A stretch of 7,922 nucleotides of DNA, taken from the NCBI GenBank assembly GCA_005116795.1, contig SWDL01000399.1, positions 82,944-90,865 of the forward strand. The letters are read 5' to 3'. The notes below the pieces were generated by a model. The model was not told the DNA's origin. It saw only the letters and a program-made list of their open reading frames with translations, and did no database searches. The translations under genes were made by a program, and so were the position numbers. This DNA is from Nitrospira sp. GTDB lineage: Bacteria > Nitrospirota > Nitrospiria > Nitrospirales > Nitrospiraceae. This document shows, in pieces, positions 1 through 5,429 of the stretch (positions within the stretch are counted from its first letter, which is position 1; each line of letters opens with the position of its first letter).

Positions 1-12
1 GGCTGTCATGGG

Positions 13-273
13 CTACCCGTTCGGCGGAGGGGAGAAGTCCCGCACCATGGCGATTTCGATCTCGTCCTGCGAGGACAGCCCCCGATTACGAATGTACACC
101 TGCCAGCCCGGTTGTTGTCGGAGACGGTCGAACAGGAGCTTCATCAACTCGGGCTTGATCTGCTTCTCCCATTCCTGCAGCCAGGCATAGTGATCCGCCT
201 CCCCTTCGTACGATTCGGGGAACTGGGCTTCCAAATTAAAGCGAAAGCGAAAGTCCTTTGCTTCTCGAAACAT
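13..273 (-). CDS. Small conserved-type hypothetical protein (86 aa)
   Basis: I do not recognise this family. The ORF is complete: ATG at 273, TAG at 13-15, 86 residues. It is rich in charged and aromatic residues, with a Trp/Tyr patch (HYAWLQEWEKQ, about residues 28-38) and a C-terminal half reading like a mixed alpha/beta cytoplasmic protein (GWQVYIRNRG, then DEIEIAMVRDF). There is no signal peptide, membrane span or cysteine motif. The start is supported by a purine-rich AAGGATAGGA just upstream of the ATG on the minus strand. It is divergent from the fmdB-type gene, with about 88 bp between the two starts, so the two do not share a transcript. Coding status rests on the ribosome-binding site and the sensible composition; function is unknown. 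Confidence 0.7.
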   Translation of the reverse strand: MFREAKDFRFRFNLEAQFPESYEGEADHYAWLQEWEKQIKPELMKLLFDRLRQQPGWQVYIRNRGLSSQDEIEIAMVRDFSPPPNG

Positions 274-298
274 TCCTATCCTTACCTGGTATGCGAGG

Positions 299-328
299 TT
301 GCGAGCCCCCCGAACCTGCTCCTATAAT
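299..328 (+). promoter_or_regulatory. Sigma70-type promoter for the fmdB-type gene
   Basis: A perfect TATAAT lies at 323-328. TTGCGA at 299-304 is a 4/6 match to the -35 consensus, with an 18-bp spacer. Transcription would begin near 335 and give a leader of about 27 nt before the ATG at 362. This argues against any upstream in-frame start for that gene, such as the TTG at 299. Confidence 0.65.
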
Positions 329-361
329 AGCCGATACAAGACCCTGAAGGGAGATGCACCC

Positions 362-586
362 ATGCCGATCTATGAATATATCTGCCAGGAATGCCGCCAC
401 CGATTTGAGTTGCTGGTCAGCGCCTCCACCATCCCGGCTTGCCCCTCGTGCAAGACGACAAAGCTGGAGAAGCAATTCTCGGCCTTCGGCGTCGGAGGCA
501 CCGCCGACTGGAATAGCTCCTCCGGACCAGGCACCTGCGGGAGCTGTGGGGATCCGCGTGGGCCTGGGTCATGCTCGATGAATTGA
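362..586 (+). CDS. FmdB-family zinc ribbon protein
   Basis: This is a 74-residue protein of the FmdB/CxxC_CxxC_SSSS putative regulatory family. It opens with the family signature MPIYEYICQEC. Two CxxC knuckles (C8-C11 and C27-C30) should bind one zinc ion. A C-terminal CGSCGDPRGPGSC segment (C59, C62, C71) is common in environmental homologues and may form a second cluster. Length fits the family (about 70-110 aa). The family was named from a gene beside an amidase/formamidase operon and is often called a regulatory protein, but its biochemical role is not established. The start at 362 is chosen over an in-frame TTG at 299 because AAGGGAGA precedes it at a good distance, the conserved MPIYEY begins there, and the likely transcription start is near 335. 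The next gene overlaps its 3' end by 16 bp. Confidence 0.9.
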   Translation: MPIYEYICQECRHRFELLVSASTIPACPSCKTTKLEKQFSAFGVGGTADWNSSSGPGTCGSCGDPRGPGSCSMN

Positions 587-1317
587 CCGGACTTCAGCCA
601 TCATGTCTGACACCAACGAGCGCCAGCGCCAACGTGCGACTGCCTCCTCCCCAAGTCACGGCGCAAGCCTTCTCTCTCACGCTCCTGATGACTCTGCTCT
701 GGCTCTCCCCTGGGTGGAGTCAGGACGCGAATACGGTCCGGCCCTTACTGACGGGGCCCCTCAGTCGTCTCACCACGATTTTTCCTGGCAACACGCACCT
801 CCTCATTGAGACCAAGGCTATCGAGGCCTTCCTCGACACGTTGGACGGGAGCCCGCCCGATTGGGCCACCGTGTACGGACATGGCCACCATGATCCGGGG
901 CACGATGACCGCTTGTTCACTCTGAATCGCGAGCGGGATGCGAAACGCGAGGAGAATCCCGCGCTCCAGTGGCGGGTTGCCTTCGTCTGGTCCGGCGAGC
1001 TCTCCGGCTACGATCCGAAGACCGGCGGGTTCAGTGTGGCGCTGGGGCCCAAGTTCAATCCCACGCGCTGGGGCGTCGTCCGTTTCAAATACGAGGACCT
1101 GCCGTCGAACCTTATCGCGGCGCCGAATCCTCGCCAACGCACCAAGTTGCGGAAGCAGTTCGAGAAAGGTCAGAAGATCGAAGTGCACGTCGTCATGACC
1201 GGCCGGCTCATTCCGAACGAATCCATCATCTACGACTTCTCCCACGATCAGGAAGGCCTCGGCCTCATCATGCCGGTCGTCCGCATCGAGCGGGTGGATT
1301 ATCTGCTGGTGAGATGA
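571..1317 (+). CDS. Exported protein of unknown function
   Basis: I do not recognise a named domain. The 248-residue ORF carries a hydrophobic stretch (about residues 33-47, AFSLTLLMTLLWLSP) followed by GWS-QDAN, a plausible signal peptidase I site after Ser50, so the mature protein of about 198 residues is probably periplasmic. The mature part has a His/Asp cluster (YGHGHHDPGHDD, about residues 102-113) that could bind metal, then a beta-rich core (WRVAFVWSGELSGYDPKTGG, GVVRFKYEDLP, KIEVHVVMTGRLIP) ending in PVVRIERVDYLLVR. The start is uncertain. ATG 571 overlaps the fmdB-type gene by 16 bp but gives an unusually long n-region; the in-frame GTG at 634 would give a more typical signal peptide of about 29 residues. 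Neither has a strong Shine-Dalgarno. Close spacing suggests co-transcription with the fmdB-type gene. Confidence 0.75.
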   Translation: MLDELTGLQPSCLTPTSASANVRLPPPQVTAQAFSLTLLMTLLWLSPGWSQDANTVRPLLTGPLSRLTTIFPGNTHLLIETKAIEAFLDTLDGSPPDWATVYGHGHHDPGHDDRLFTLNRERDAKREENPALQWRVAFVWSGELSGYDPKTGGFSVALGPKFNPTRWGVVRFKYEDLPSNLIAAPNPRQRTKLRKQFEKGQKIEVHVVMTGRLIPNESIIYDFSHDQEGLGLIMPVVRIERVDYLLVR

Positions 1318-1362
1318 CGGTCATGTCAATGGCCCCTTGCGTCGTATGCCTCTTTGGCGGTA

Positions 1363-1391
1363 TTGCCGCTGGATCACGGCAGACATACCAT
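1363..1391 (+). promoter_or_regulatory. Candidate promoter for the lipoprotein gene
   Basis: TTGCCG (1363-1368, 4/6) and TACCAT (1386-1391, 4/6) are separated by 17 bp. The predicted transcription start near 1398 lies just ahead of GGAG (1411-1414) and the preferred ATG at 1424. The match is moderate, but the placement agrees with the chosen start. Confidence 0.35.
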
Positions 1392-1423
1392 CTCCGCTAT
1401 TGACTCGTGTGGAGAAGATGCTG

Positions 1424-2044
1424 ATGCGTGAGCTGCCGAAGAATCAAGAGATCAGATGCTTGGCCGGGCTCGGTCCTCATGCCCGCAGGTCTCCCCGGTC
1501 AGAGCCACGCCGCTTCAGGCCTCTCTTGTGCGGTACGGTCATCCTGTCCGCTGGTCTGCTGCTGATCGGATGTTCCGTCCGCGTGGAGTACTTGACGGAT
1601 GATGTCTTTCCCGCGCGGGACAGCCGGGCATCGGTCGAATGGCTGGAGGCAGAGCCGAACCGGCCGTACCATGAGCTGGCCCGTATCACGGTGAGTCAGA
1701 CGTTTGCCGGCGAGGAGCGACTTCGGCAGATGATTCTGGATCGTGCCCGCGATCTGGGGGCGGATGCAGTGTTGGATGGCGGGATGACTCTGGACATCAC
1801 TCCGGGGGCTCCTCCGTACTTCGAGCCGGCGCTCTTCGGTTCGGAGAGCCCCTACTACGAATCGGGGCTGCTGGGTCCCAAGGGCGCCGCCTTCGGTTTC
1901 TACGGCTATGGCTGGTACAGCCCCTTCTCCTCGAATCCGTTCATCTTGACCCAGGGAGCGACGGATCAACCCAGGGTGGCTAAGTCCTTGTCCGCGGTGG
2001 CGATCCGCTATCGGCCGGAGGCAGGTGTGAACGGGACGCCGTGA
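1424..2044 (+). CDS. Putative outer-membrane or envelope lipoprotein
   Basis: This is a 206-residue protein with a lipobox, LLLIGC. Cys50 would be the lipidated +1 residue after a hydrophobic segment (about residues 36-49), so it should be anchored in the envelope. The mature part begins SVRVEYLTDDVFPARD. A region at about residues 65-120 (VEWLEAEPNRPYHELARITV followed by RARDLGADAVLDGG) resembles the pattern seen in small stress or heavy-metal-binding-like lipoproteins (DUF4156/YbjQ-type folds), in which an 'A-LGADAV' helix closes the domain. That is inference from pattern only. The C-terminal part is rich in Gly, Tyr, Phe and Pro (AFGFYGYGWYSPF) and probably flexible. ATG 1424 is preferred because GGAG lies at 1411-1414; ATG 1418 and an ATG at 1337 are also in frame but fit the ribosome-binding site and promoter less well. 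About 35 mostly basic residues precede the hydrophobic segment, which is long for a lipoprotein signal. Confidence 0.8.
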   Translation: MRELPKNQEIRCLAGLGPHARRSPRSEPRRFRPLLCGTVILSAGLLLIGCSVRVEYLTDDVFPARDSRASVEWLEAEPNRPYHELARITVSQTFAGEERLRQMILDRARDLGADAVLDGGMTLDITPGAPPYFEPALFGSESPYYESGLLGPKGAAFGFYGYGWYSPFSSNPFILTQGATDQPRVAKSLSAVAIRYRPEAGVNGTP

Positions 2045-2062
2045 GGCGCACTCGCGGCGCCT
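2044..2062. terminator. GC-rich hairpin between convergent genes (weak terminator candidate)
   Basis: AGGCGC (2044-2049) pairs with GCGCCT (2057-2062) across a 7-nt loop, immediately after the lipoprotein stop codon and in the 44-bp gap before the end of the convergent SUMF1-fold gene. No run of T follows on either strand, so intrinsic termination is only suggested by position. Confidence 0.2.
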
Positions 2063-2088
2063 TCGGTCGATCGTCTGTTCCTGGGAAT

Positions 2089-2988
2089 TCAGGAGGCATC
2101 TTTTGCGCACCGGATTCCCGCGCCGCTGGGGCGGTCGTCGGGAAGACCGTAGTCCCGGTCGGTGGTGCGAAGGCTTTTCTCCCCTTTGATCCAGGAGCCG
2201 CCGCGCAGGCCTTTCAGTAGTTTTCCGTTGGGGCCTTGCGGATCCGACAACGGCGCGTTGAGATACGAGTAGGGCTCGTACCAATCTGACACCCATTCGG
2301 CCACATTCCCGGCCATATCGAGAAGGCCGTAGGGGCTGACGCCTTCCGGGAAGCTGCCGACGGGTTTCGTCAGTACTTCACCGTTGAGCCCCTGTTCTCG
2401 TGAGAGGCGCGCGCCCTCGCCGGTCTTCCAGAAGGCCGTGAACTGTTCGATGGAGAGAAAGTTGACGGTTCCGCCGACCCAGTAGCCTGCGCTGTTGGCC
2501 TTGGTCCAGTCCCACTCGTTGCCCCAGGGGTAATGGCGGCCGTCGGCGCCGCGCGCCGCTTTTTCCCATTCTGCTTCGGTCGGCAGTCGCGCGCCGCGCC
2601 AGCGGCAGTAGGCGAGGGCATCCAGCCAACTCACGTTGACGACCGGATGCTGGGCGATGGCGGGAAAGAGCAACCCGTGGGGCCAGAGAGTCACGCGTGG
2701 ATTGTCATTGGCGGGCGGCCGATGGCCGGTGGATTCGACGAAGCGCGCATAGGCGGCGTTCGTCACCTCGGTTCGATCCATCCAAAAGGCGCTGATGAAG
2801 ACTTTCCGTTGCGGGCTTTCGTCCGAGAAAGCCTCGCTGTCTGCCGGGCTTCCCATCAGGAACTCCCCAGCAGGGATCAGCACCATGTTGTCAGGAGGGG
2901 AAGAGCTGGTGGCTGACGGCGTATGGCCGATGGTCAGAAAGAGGAGGAGCGCCGACAGAACTATGCGCTGAGCGCGGAGGGCCGTCAG
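2089..2988 (-). CDS. Exported SUMF1/FGE-fold (formylglycine-generating enzyme family) protein, likely non-catalytic
   Basis: The mature protein is a full FGE-sulfatase (SUMF1) domain. Counting from a CTG at 2988 (299 aa), it runs MVLIPAGEFLMGS (35-47), DRTEVTNAAYARFV (71-84), HPVVNVSWLDALAYCRWRGARLPTEAEWEKAARG (114-147), PWGNEWD (154-160), SPYGLLDMAGNVAEWVSDWY (218-237), LRGGSW (261-266) and GIRCA (291-295). True aerobic FGE oxidises sulfatase Cys to formylglycine using a cysteine pair shortly after the RGGS motif. Here only Cys128 and Cys294 exist, so that activity is unlikely; many family members have other or structural roles. A signal peptide (RAQRIVLSALLLFLTIGHTPSA) precedes the domain. 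No ATG, GTG or TTG sits directly before it. Options are CTG 2988, overlapping the upstream stop as CTGA; GTG 3063, which adds an Arg-rich tail inside the upstream gene; or ATG 2886, which loses the signal peptide. It lies directly downstream of, and probably in an operon with, the haem-oxygenase-like gene. Confidence 0.85.
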   Translation of the reverse strand: MTALRAQRIVLSALLLFLTIGHTPSATSSSPPDNMVLIPAGEFLMGSPADSEAFSDESPQRKVFISAFWMDRTEVTNAAYARFVESTGHRPPANDNPRVTLWPHGLLFPAIAQHPVVNVSWLDALAYCRWRGARLPTEAEWEKAARGADGRHYPWGNEWDWTKANSAGYWVGGTVNFLSIEQFTAFWKTGEGARLSREQGLNGEVLTKPVGSFPEGVSPYGLLDMAGNVAEWVSDWYEPYSYLNAPLSDPQGPNGKLLKGLRGGSWIKGEKSLRTTDRDYGLPDDRPSGAGIRCAKDAS

Positions 2989-3740
2989 CTTTTCTTGAGT
3001 CCGCAGGCGCGGGCGACGGCGTCGCGGTAGCGGAGCCAGAGCTGCAGGGTGGTCTTGAGGCACGTGAGAATGGCCTGTCGGCGACGCCGCTCCGTGACGT
3101 AGTCGAGCACCATGGCATAGGCGTCGTGACGATGTCCAGCCTCGACCTTCTGATGGGCGCGGATGAGGTCCATGCAGTCCGGGGAGAGCCTGTGATGCTG
3201 GACCAGGGGATGATGCCGCACGTAGTCCTCGATCTCCTCCGAGGTCTTGAGTTTGGATGGGTGGAGAATTTCCTGCCGGTCCTTCACGCTCCCTTCGACG
3301 AAGATCGTCATGACGGCCGATCCTATGGCCCAATCTTGATGCGCGGTCATGCGGTCGAGCCACCGGCGATAGGTCGTGGCGGCGGGCAGCAGGCGGCTCG
3401 GTTCGAAGTCTTTTTCGCTCAAGCCGAGGCCGCGCATCATGACGAGGAAGAGATCTGGATGAGATTTTCCCAGTGAGAGGCCGCCCGTGTCTTCCTCGAA
3501 AATATTCTCCGCGAGCATGCGGCGAACCGGGGCGGGGGGATTCTGGCCGTGGACCCGCGCCAACAAGACCGGAAAGTCCCTGACATAGACGCCGTATTCC
3601 TGGACGAAGTGAATCTTGAGCTGTGCCTTCGTGACGGCTTCGCCTGCGAAATGCGGCCAGGCCCAGTGATGCTTCTGGTCCATCACGCGGAGGAGCTGCT
3701 CACGGAAATCTTTTGCGGAGGAGCGCGTCGCTGGTTTCAT
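2985..3740 (-). CDS. Haem-oxygenase-like diiron-type protein (CADD/PqqC/TenA superfamily)
   Basis: The 251-residue protein (ATG 3740) has the helical pattern and metal-ligand set of haem-oxygenase-like diiron oxidases (HDOs), often annotated as iron-containing redox enzyme family. Counting from the in-frame TTG at 3758 (subtract 6 for ATG 3740), these are Glu89 in ENIFEED, His100 in SHPDLF, Glu155 in FVEGSV, and the H-x3-E-x2-H motif H202/E206/H209 in HQKVEAGH. The segment SHPDLFLVMMRGLGL followed by KDFE matches the CADD-like branch well. Known members make p-aminobenzoate (CADD), cleave fatty acids (UndA) or oxidise amines (SznF); PqqC keeps the fold but needs no metal. In my hand alignment, from memory of CADD, its sacrificed Tyr27 falls on Trp34, so a p-aminobenzoate role is doubtful. 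The substrate is unknown. It is cytoplasmic, with no signal peptide. ATG 3740 is preferred to TTG 3758. It overlaps or abuts the SUMF1-fold gene downstream, and its promoter region faces the divergent gene at 3810. Confidence 0.85.
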   Translation of the reverse strand: MKPATRSSAKDFREQLLRVMDQKHHWAWPHFAGEAVTKAQLKIHFVQEYGVYVRDFPVLLARVHGQNPPAPVRRMLAENIFEEDTGGLSLGKSHPDLFLVMMRGLGLSEKDFEPSRLLPAATTYRRWLDRMTAHQDWAIGSAVMTIFVEGSVKDRQEILHPSKLKTSEEIEDYVRHHPLVQHHRLSPDCMDLIRAHQKVEAGHRHDAYAMVLDYVTERRRRQAILTCLKTTLQLWLRYRDAVARACGLKKS

Positions 3741-3750
3741 GCCTGGTCTC

Positions 3751-3780
3751 TTGTGCAATGGAGTGAGGTCCAGTTAGAAT
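3751..3780 (+). promoter_or_regulatory. Candidate promoter for the plus-strand run starting at 3810
   Basis: TAGAAT at 3775-3780 matches the -10 consensus at 5/6. TTGTGC at 3751-3756 is a weak -35, 18 bp upstream. Transcription from near 3787 would leave a leader of about 23 nt with a good ribosome-binding site (AGAGAGGA, 3793-3800). It lies in the 69-bp gap between divergent starts. Confidence 0.4.
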
Positions 3781-3809
3781 TCGGCAGATTTCAGAGAGGA
3801 CTTGACCCA

Positions 3810-4094
3810 ATGAATCCGGTCACGCTCCAGAATCCCGACGAGATCCTTAGCTTTTTAGCAGATGTCAGCCTTCGGGGCCAGGGGTTTACCAGCGAATGTC
3901 TGATGGACGATGTGCTGGACGAGGGGTTCACCGAGCCCATTTATTTGAATGCGTCCGGTGAGGATCCCGATGCGCTGTATAAGGGCATCCCCAACGCCTG
4001 GGCCATCTATCAAGTGCGGGAGTGGAAGCGGGTGCTCACGGTGTCCGGCGGGGCCGGCAAAGAGCGACGGGTCAAGGTCACTGAGACGCCGTAG
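3810..4094 (+). CDS. Small hypothetical cytoplasmic protein (94 aa)
   Basis: I do not recognise a family. The 94-residue protein is acidic in its first half (PDEILSFLADVSLRG, MDDVLDEGFTEPIYL) and basic near the end (GKERRVKVTE). It reads as a compact alpha/beta protein, with strands such as WAIYQVREWKRVLTVSG. No signal peptide, membrane span or cysteine motif is present. ATG 3810 is chosen because AGAGAGGA sits 9 nt upstream. The open frame continues upstream to 3549, but that part lies opposite the haem-oxygenase-like gene and beyond the likely transcription start. It is the first gene of a probable three-gene run with the DUF1499 and DUF2007 genes; only 27 bp separate it from the next start. 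Confidence 0.75.
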   Translation: MNPVTLQNPDEILSFLADVSLRGQGFTSECLMDDVLDEGFTEPIYLNASGEDPDALYKGIPNAWAIYQVREWKRVLTVSGGAGKERRVKVTETP

Positions 4095-4105
4095 AGACGG
4101 CGTTC
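4083..4105 (+). terminator. Hairpin across the stop codon of the 94-aa gene
   Basis: ACGCCGT (4086-4092) and ACGGCGT (4097-4103) form a 7-bp perfect stem around a 4-nt AGAG loop. Flanking GAG/CTC can extend it past one bulged base. The TAG stop overlaps the 3' edge of the left arm and the loop. The following bases are TCTCCTG, not a T run, so it may be an attenuating hairpin or mRNA-stabilising structure rather than a full terminator. Confidence 0.3.
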
Positions 4106-4121
4106 TCCTGAGGTCAGATTC

Positions 4122-4581
4122 GTGCGACGGACAGCCATACGGACAGTCATGATGGTGTTGGGTATCACCGGAGGCCTGCTCGTGGCCGGGGTCGTGGCGG
4201 CCCTTCGCGTCTGGCCCTATGTCAATGCGGCGGAGACGGGGGGGGAGCCCCGGCTACCCCGATCTTCAGCCCAAGACCTATCCGATGGAGCTCAATCGCC
4301 TGGTCGACGTGTCGCGGACGGTGGCGGATCGCATGCCGGGATGGAGTCGGGTGACCGGCGGATTCGGCGCGCATGAGATCAACGCCACGGTGACCAGCGC
4401 CCTGTTTCGGTTTCAGGATGACATCACGATTCGGGTGACGCTCCAGGGGCAGGGCGCGATGGTGTGGGTGCGGTCGGCGTCGAGGATCGGTCGCTGGGAT
4501 TTCGGTCAGAATGCGCGGACCATTCGCGCCTTCTTGACTGAGCTGGATCGGGCCCTGCCGCAGGAGTCGGCACAACAGTGA
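4122..4581 (+). pseudogene. DUF1499 domain protein, frame broken at a G8 tract
   Basis: Two overlapping frames together encode one DUF1499 protein. From GTG 4122 (TGAGG Shine-Dalgarno at 4109-4113) the first frame gives a basic N-terminus and one membrane span (about residues 9-29, VMMVLGITGGLLVAGVVAAL), then WPYVNAAETGG. Continuing it past the eight G residues at 4238-4245 gives non-family sequence ending at 4376. The other frame supplies the rest of the domain: SPGYPDLQPKTYPMELN, then a central region (DVSRTVADRMPGW), SALFRFQDDITIRV and the family hallmark VRSASRIGRWDFGQNARTIRAFL, ending at 4581. Removing a single G joins both parts exactly into 152 residues, a normal length. The gene is therefore either truly frameshifted, phase-variable, read through by slippage, or intact with a sequencing error. 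DUF1499 function is unknown; members are usually membrane-anchored or secreted. It overlaps the DUF2007 gene by 4 bp. Confidence 0.8.
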
Positions 4582-4817
4582 AGCTCATCACACTGATCGA
4601 GCCCACCGATGAAGGAGAGCTGGCCCTGATCAAGAGCTTGTTGGACGGCAATGACATCCGCTACGTGGTCCAGAACGAGCATTTTGGCGGACTGTACCCG
4701 GGACTGTCGTTGCCGTTCAACCGGCGGCTGGTGATGGTTGAAGAGCAGGAGTACGATCGCGCGGGGCTGCTGCTGAGTGAATTGCGGCGTGACCAGGCGC
4801 CACGACAAGCGGGCTAA
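4578..4817 (+). CDS. DUF2007 family putative signal-transducing protein
   Basis: This 79-residue protein fits the DUF2007 (PF09413-type) pattern. The N-terminal strand (MKLITLIEPTDEGEL) is followed by a helix that ranks 'sources' (ALIKSLLDGNDI), a second strand (RYVVQNEHF), the loop GGLYPGLSLPFNR and a strand with C-terminal helix (RLVMVEEQEYDRAGLLLSEL). Family length is about 70-100 aa. These ferredoxin-like proteins are annotated as putative signal transducers by fold only; no reaction is known. The GTG start overlaps the preceding TGA as GTGA, which indicates translational coupling to the DUF1499 gene. GGAG at 4563-4566 can serve as its Shine-Dalgarno. If the DUF1499 frameshift is real, ribosomes would stop at 4376 and coupling would be lost, so expression of this gene bears on whether that frameshift is genuine. 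The gene ends 5 bp from the convergent BamE-like gene. Confidence 0.85.
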   Translation: MKLITLIEPTDEGELALIKSLLDGNDIRYVVQNEHFGGLYPGLSLPFNRRLVMVEEQEYDRAGLLLSELRRDQAPRQAG

Positions 4818-4822
4818 CCGGC

Positions 4823-5239
4823 CTATTTCGAGAACCAGCCGCCGACCAGTAGGCCTTCTTCAAAGTACAGGTACCGGTGGCTCACCTTCGAGGCATCCTT
4901 CCAATCCTCGTAAATCCACTCCTCGCGACGGATGCCTGCATCGGTGTGAGAGACGTGGATGGTGTAGGGTCCTCCCCAGGCCTTCAGCACCTGATCTTTC
5001 GTCATGCCGGCCATCACCCGCTTTTCCTGGATGTGCTTCTCGAAGGTGGGGTCCAGCAGCCCCGGCAGAAATCGCCAGCCCAACATCAGAAGAACGAACG
5101 TGCCCAGCAGCATGTAAATGGTCACCCGGACTTCACGTCGGCAGAGGAAGGGGGGGGCGGTGGCGGCAGACGCGTCCGCCGGAGCGGTCTGAGGAGCGTT
5201 CGGGACGGCCGGCGCCTGTGATTCCCTGTGCGTCGTCAT
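4823..5239 (-). CDS. Membrane-anchored BamE/SmpA-like domain protein
   Basis: The 138-residue protein has three parts. A Pro/Ala-rich N-terminal tail (residues 1-32) is probably cytoplasmic. One membrane span follows (about 40-57, TIYMLLGTFVLLMLGWRFL). The C-terminal domain (about 72-137) reads EKRVMAGMTKDQVLKAWGGP, then REEWIYEDW and YLYFEEGLLVGGW. That order (helix with 'GMT--QV---WG-P', then strands with 'W-Y' and a 'Y-F--G-L' hairpin) is typical of SmpA/OmlA/BamE-like folds. Unlike BamE it has no lipobox and sits behind a membrane helix, so assigning a Bam-complex role would go too far. The tail carries a C8 tract (plus-strand G8 at 5150-5157), but the frame through it is open. ATG 5239 lacks a clear Shine-Dalgarno. 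The gene is convergent with the DUF2007 gene and divergent from metH. Confidence 0.75.
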   Translation of the reverse strand: MTTHRESQAPAVPNAPQTAPADASAATAPPFLCRREVRVTIYMLLGTFVLLMLGWRFLPGLLDPTFEKHIQEKRVMAGMTKDQVLKAWGGPYTIHVSHTDAGIRREEWIYEDWKDASKVSHRYLYFEEGLLVGGWFSK

Positions 5240-5248
5240 ACGGCACGT

Positions 5249-5278
5249 AGTCTAACGGGTCGTGGAAGCTGAAAGCAA
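5249..5278 (-). promoter_or_regulatory. Weak candidate promoter for the BamE-like gene
   Basis: On the minus strand, TTGCTT (5278-5273, 3/6) and TAGACT (5254-5249, 4/6) are 18 bp apart. This would place the transcription start close to or at the ATG at 5239 and leave almost no leader. That agrees with the absence of a Shine-Dalgarno there, but both boxes are weak. Confidence 0.25.
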
Positions 5279-5301
5279 TTGGCCCGACGTTCAGCCTGGG
5301 G

Positions 5302-5330
5302 CAATGCTAAGAAGGCGGCATTGAACAATG
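5302..5330. repeat. Overlapping inverted repeats (CAATGC / GCATTG / CAATG)
   Basis: CAATGC (5302-5307) can pair with GCATTG (5318-5323), and the same GCATTG can pair with CAATG (5326-5330). The two hairpins are therefore mutually exclusive. They lie in the 261-bp region between the BamE-like gene and metH, upstream of the best metH promoter candidate. They could be an operator or chance; stems are only 5-6 bp. I see no cobalamin or SAM riboswitch in this intergenic region. Confidence 0.25.
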
Positions 5331-5429
5331 GCATCCTCTCGGTGGCGTGGCCTGAGGTCAACGAATGGGAGCGAGGTCTGCAGGGAACGCGATGGCCTTC
5401 TCTCGAAGCGATCGGAATGATTCAGTTTC

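Noticed and set aside
745..1245. Minus-strand open frame of 166 codons
   Set aside because: It is the shadow of the exported protein gene at 571-1317. There is no ribosome-binding site and no recognisable motif.
1499..2296. Minus-strand open frame of 265 codons spanning the lipoprotein and the end of the SUMF1-fold gene
   Set aside because: It conflicts with two better-supported genes and has shadow-like Arg-rich composition.
3064..3363. N-terminal extension of the SUMF1-fold frame to a start at 3363
   Set aside because: It overlaps the well-supported haem-oxygenase-like coding sequence in another frame, and its translation is low-complexity Arg/Pro/Gly-rich sequence without family resemblance.
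2985..3740. Calling this gene PqqC, TenA or a CADD p-aminobenzoate synthase
   Set aside because: No pqq or thiamine genes are nearby, the metal-ligand motif is unlike metal-free PqqC/TenA, and the CADD sacrificial tyrosine seems to be replaced by tryptophan.
3549..3809. Upstream extension of the 94-aa gene
   Set aside because: This part lies antisense to the haem-oxygenase-like gene, precedes the likely promoter and has no ribosome-binding site. ATG 3810 has a strong one.
5328..5420. Thirty-codon ORF in the gap before metH
   Set aside because: There is no ribosome-binding site or conserved pattern. Length is within chance for this composition.
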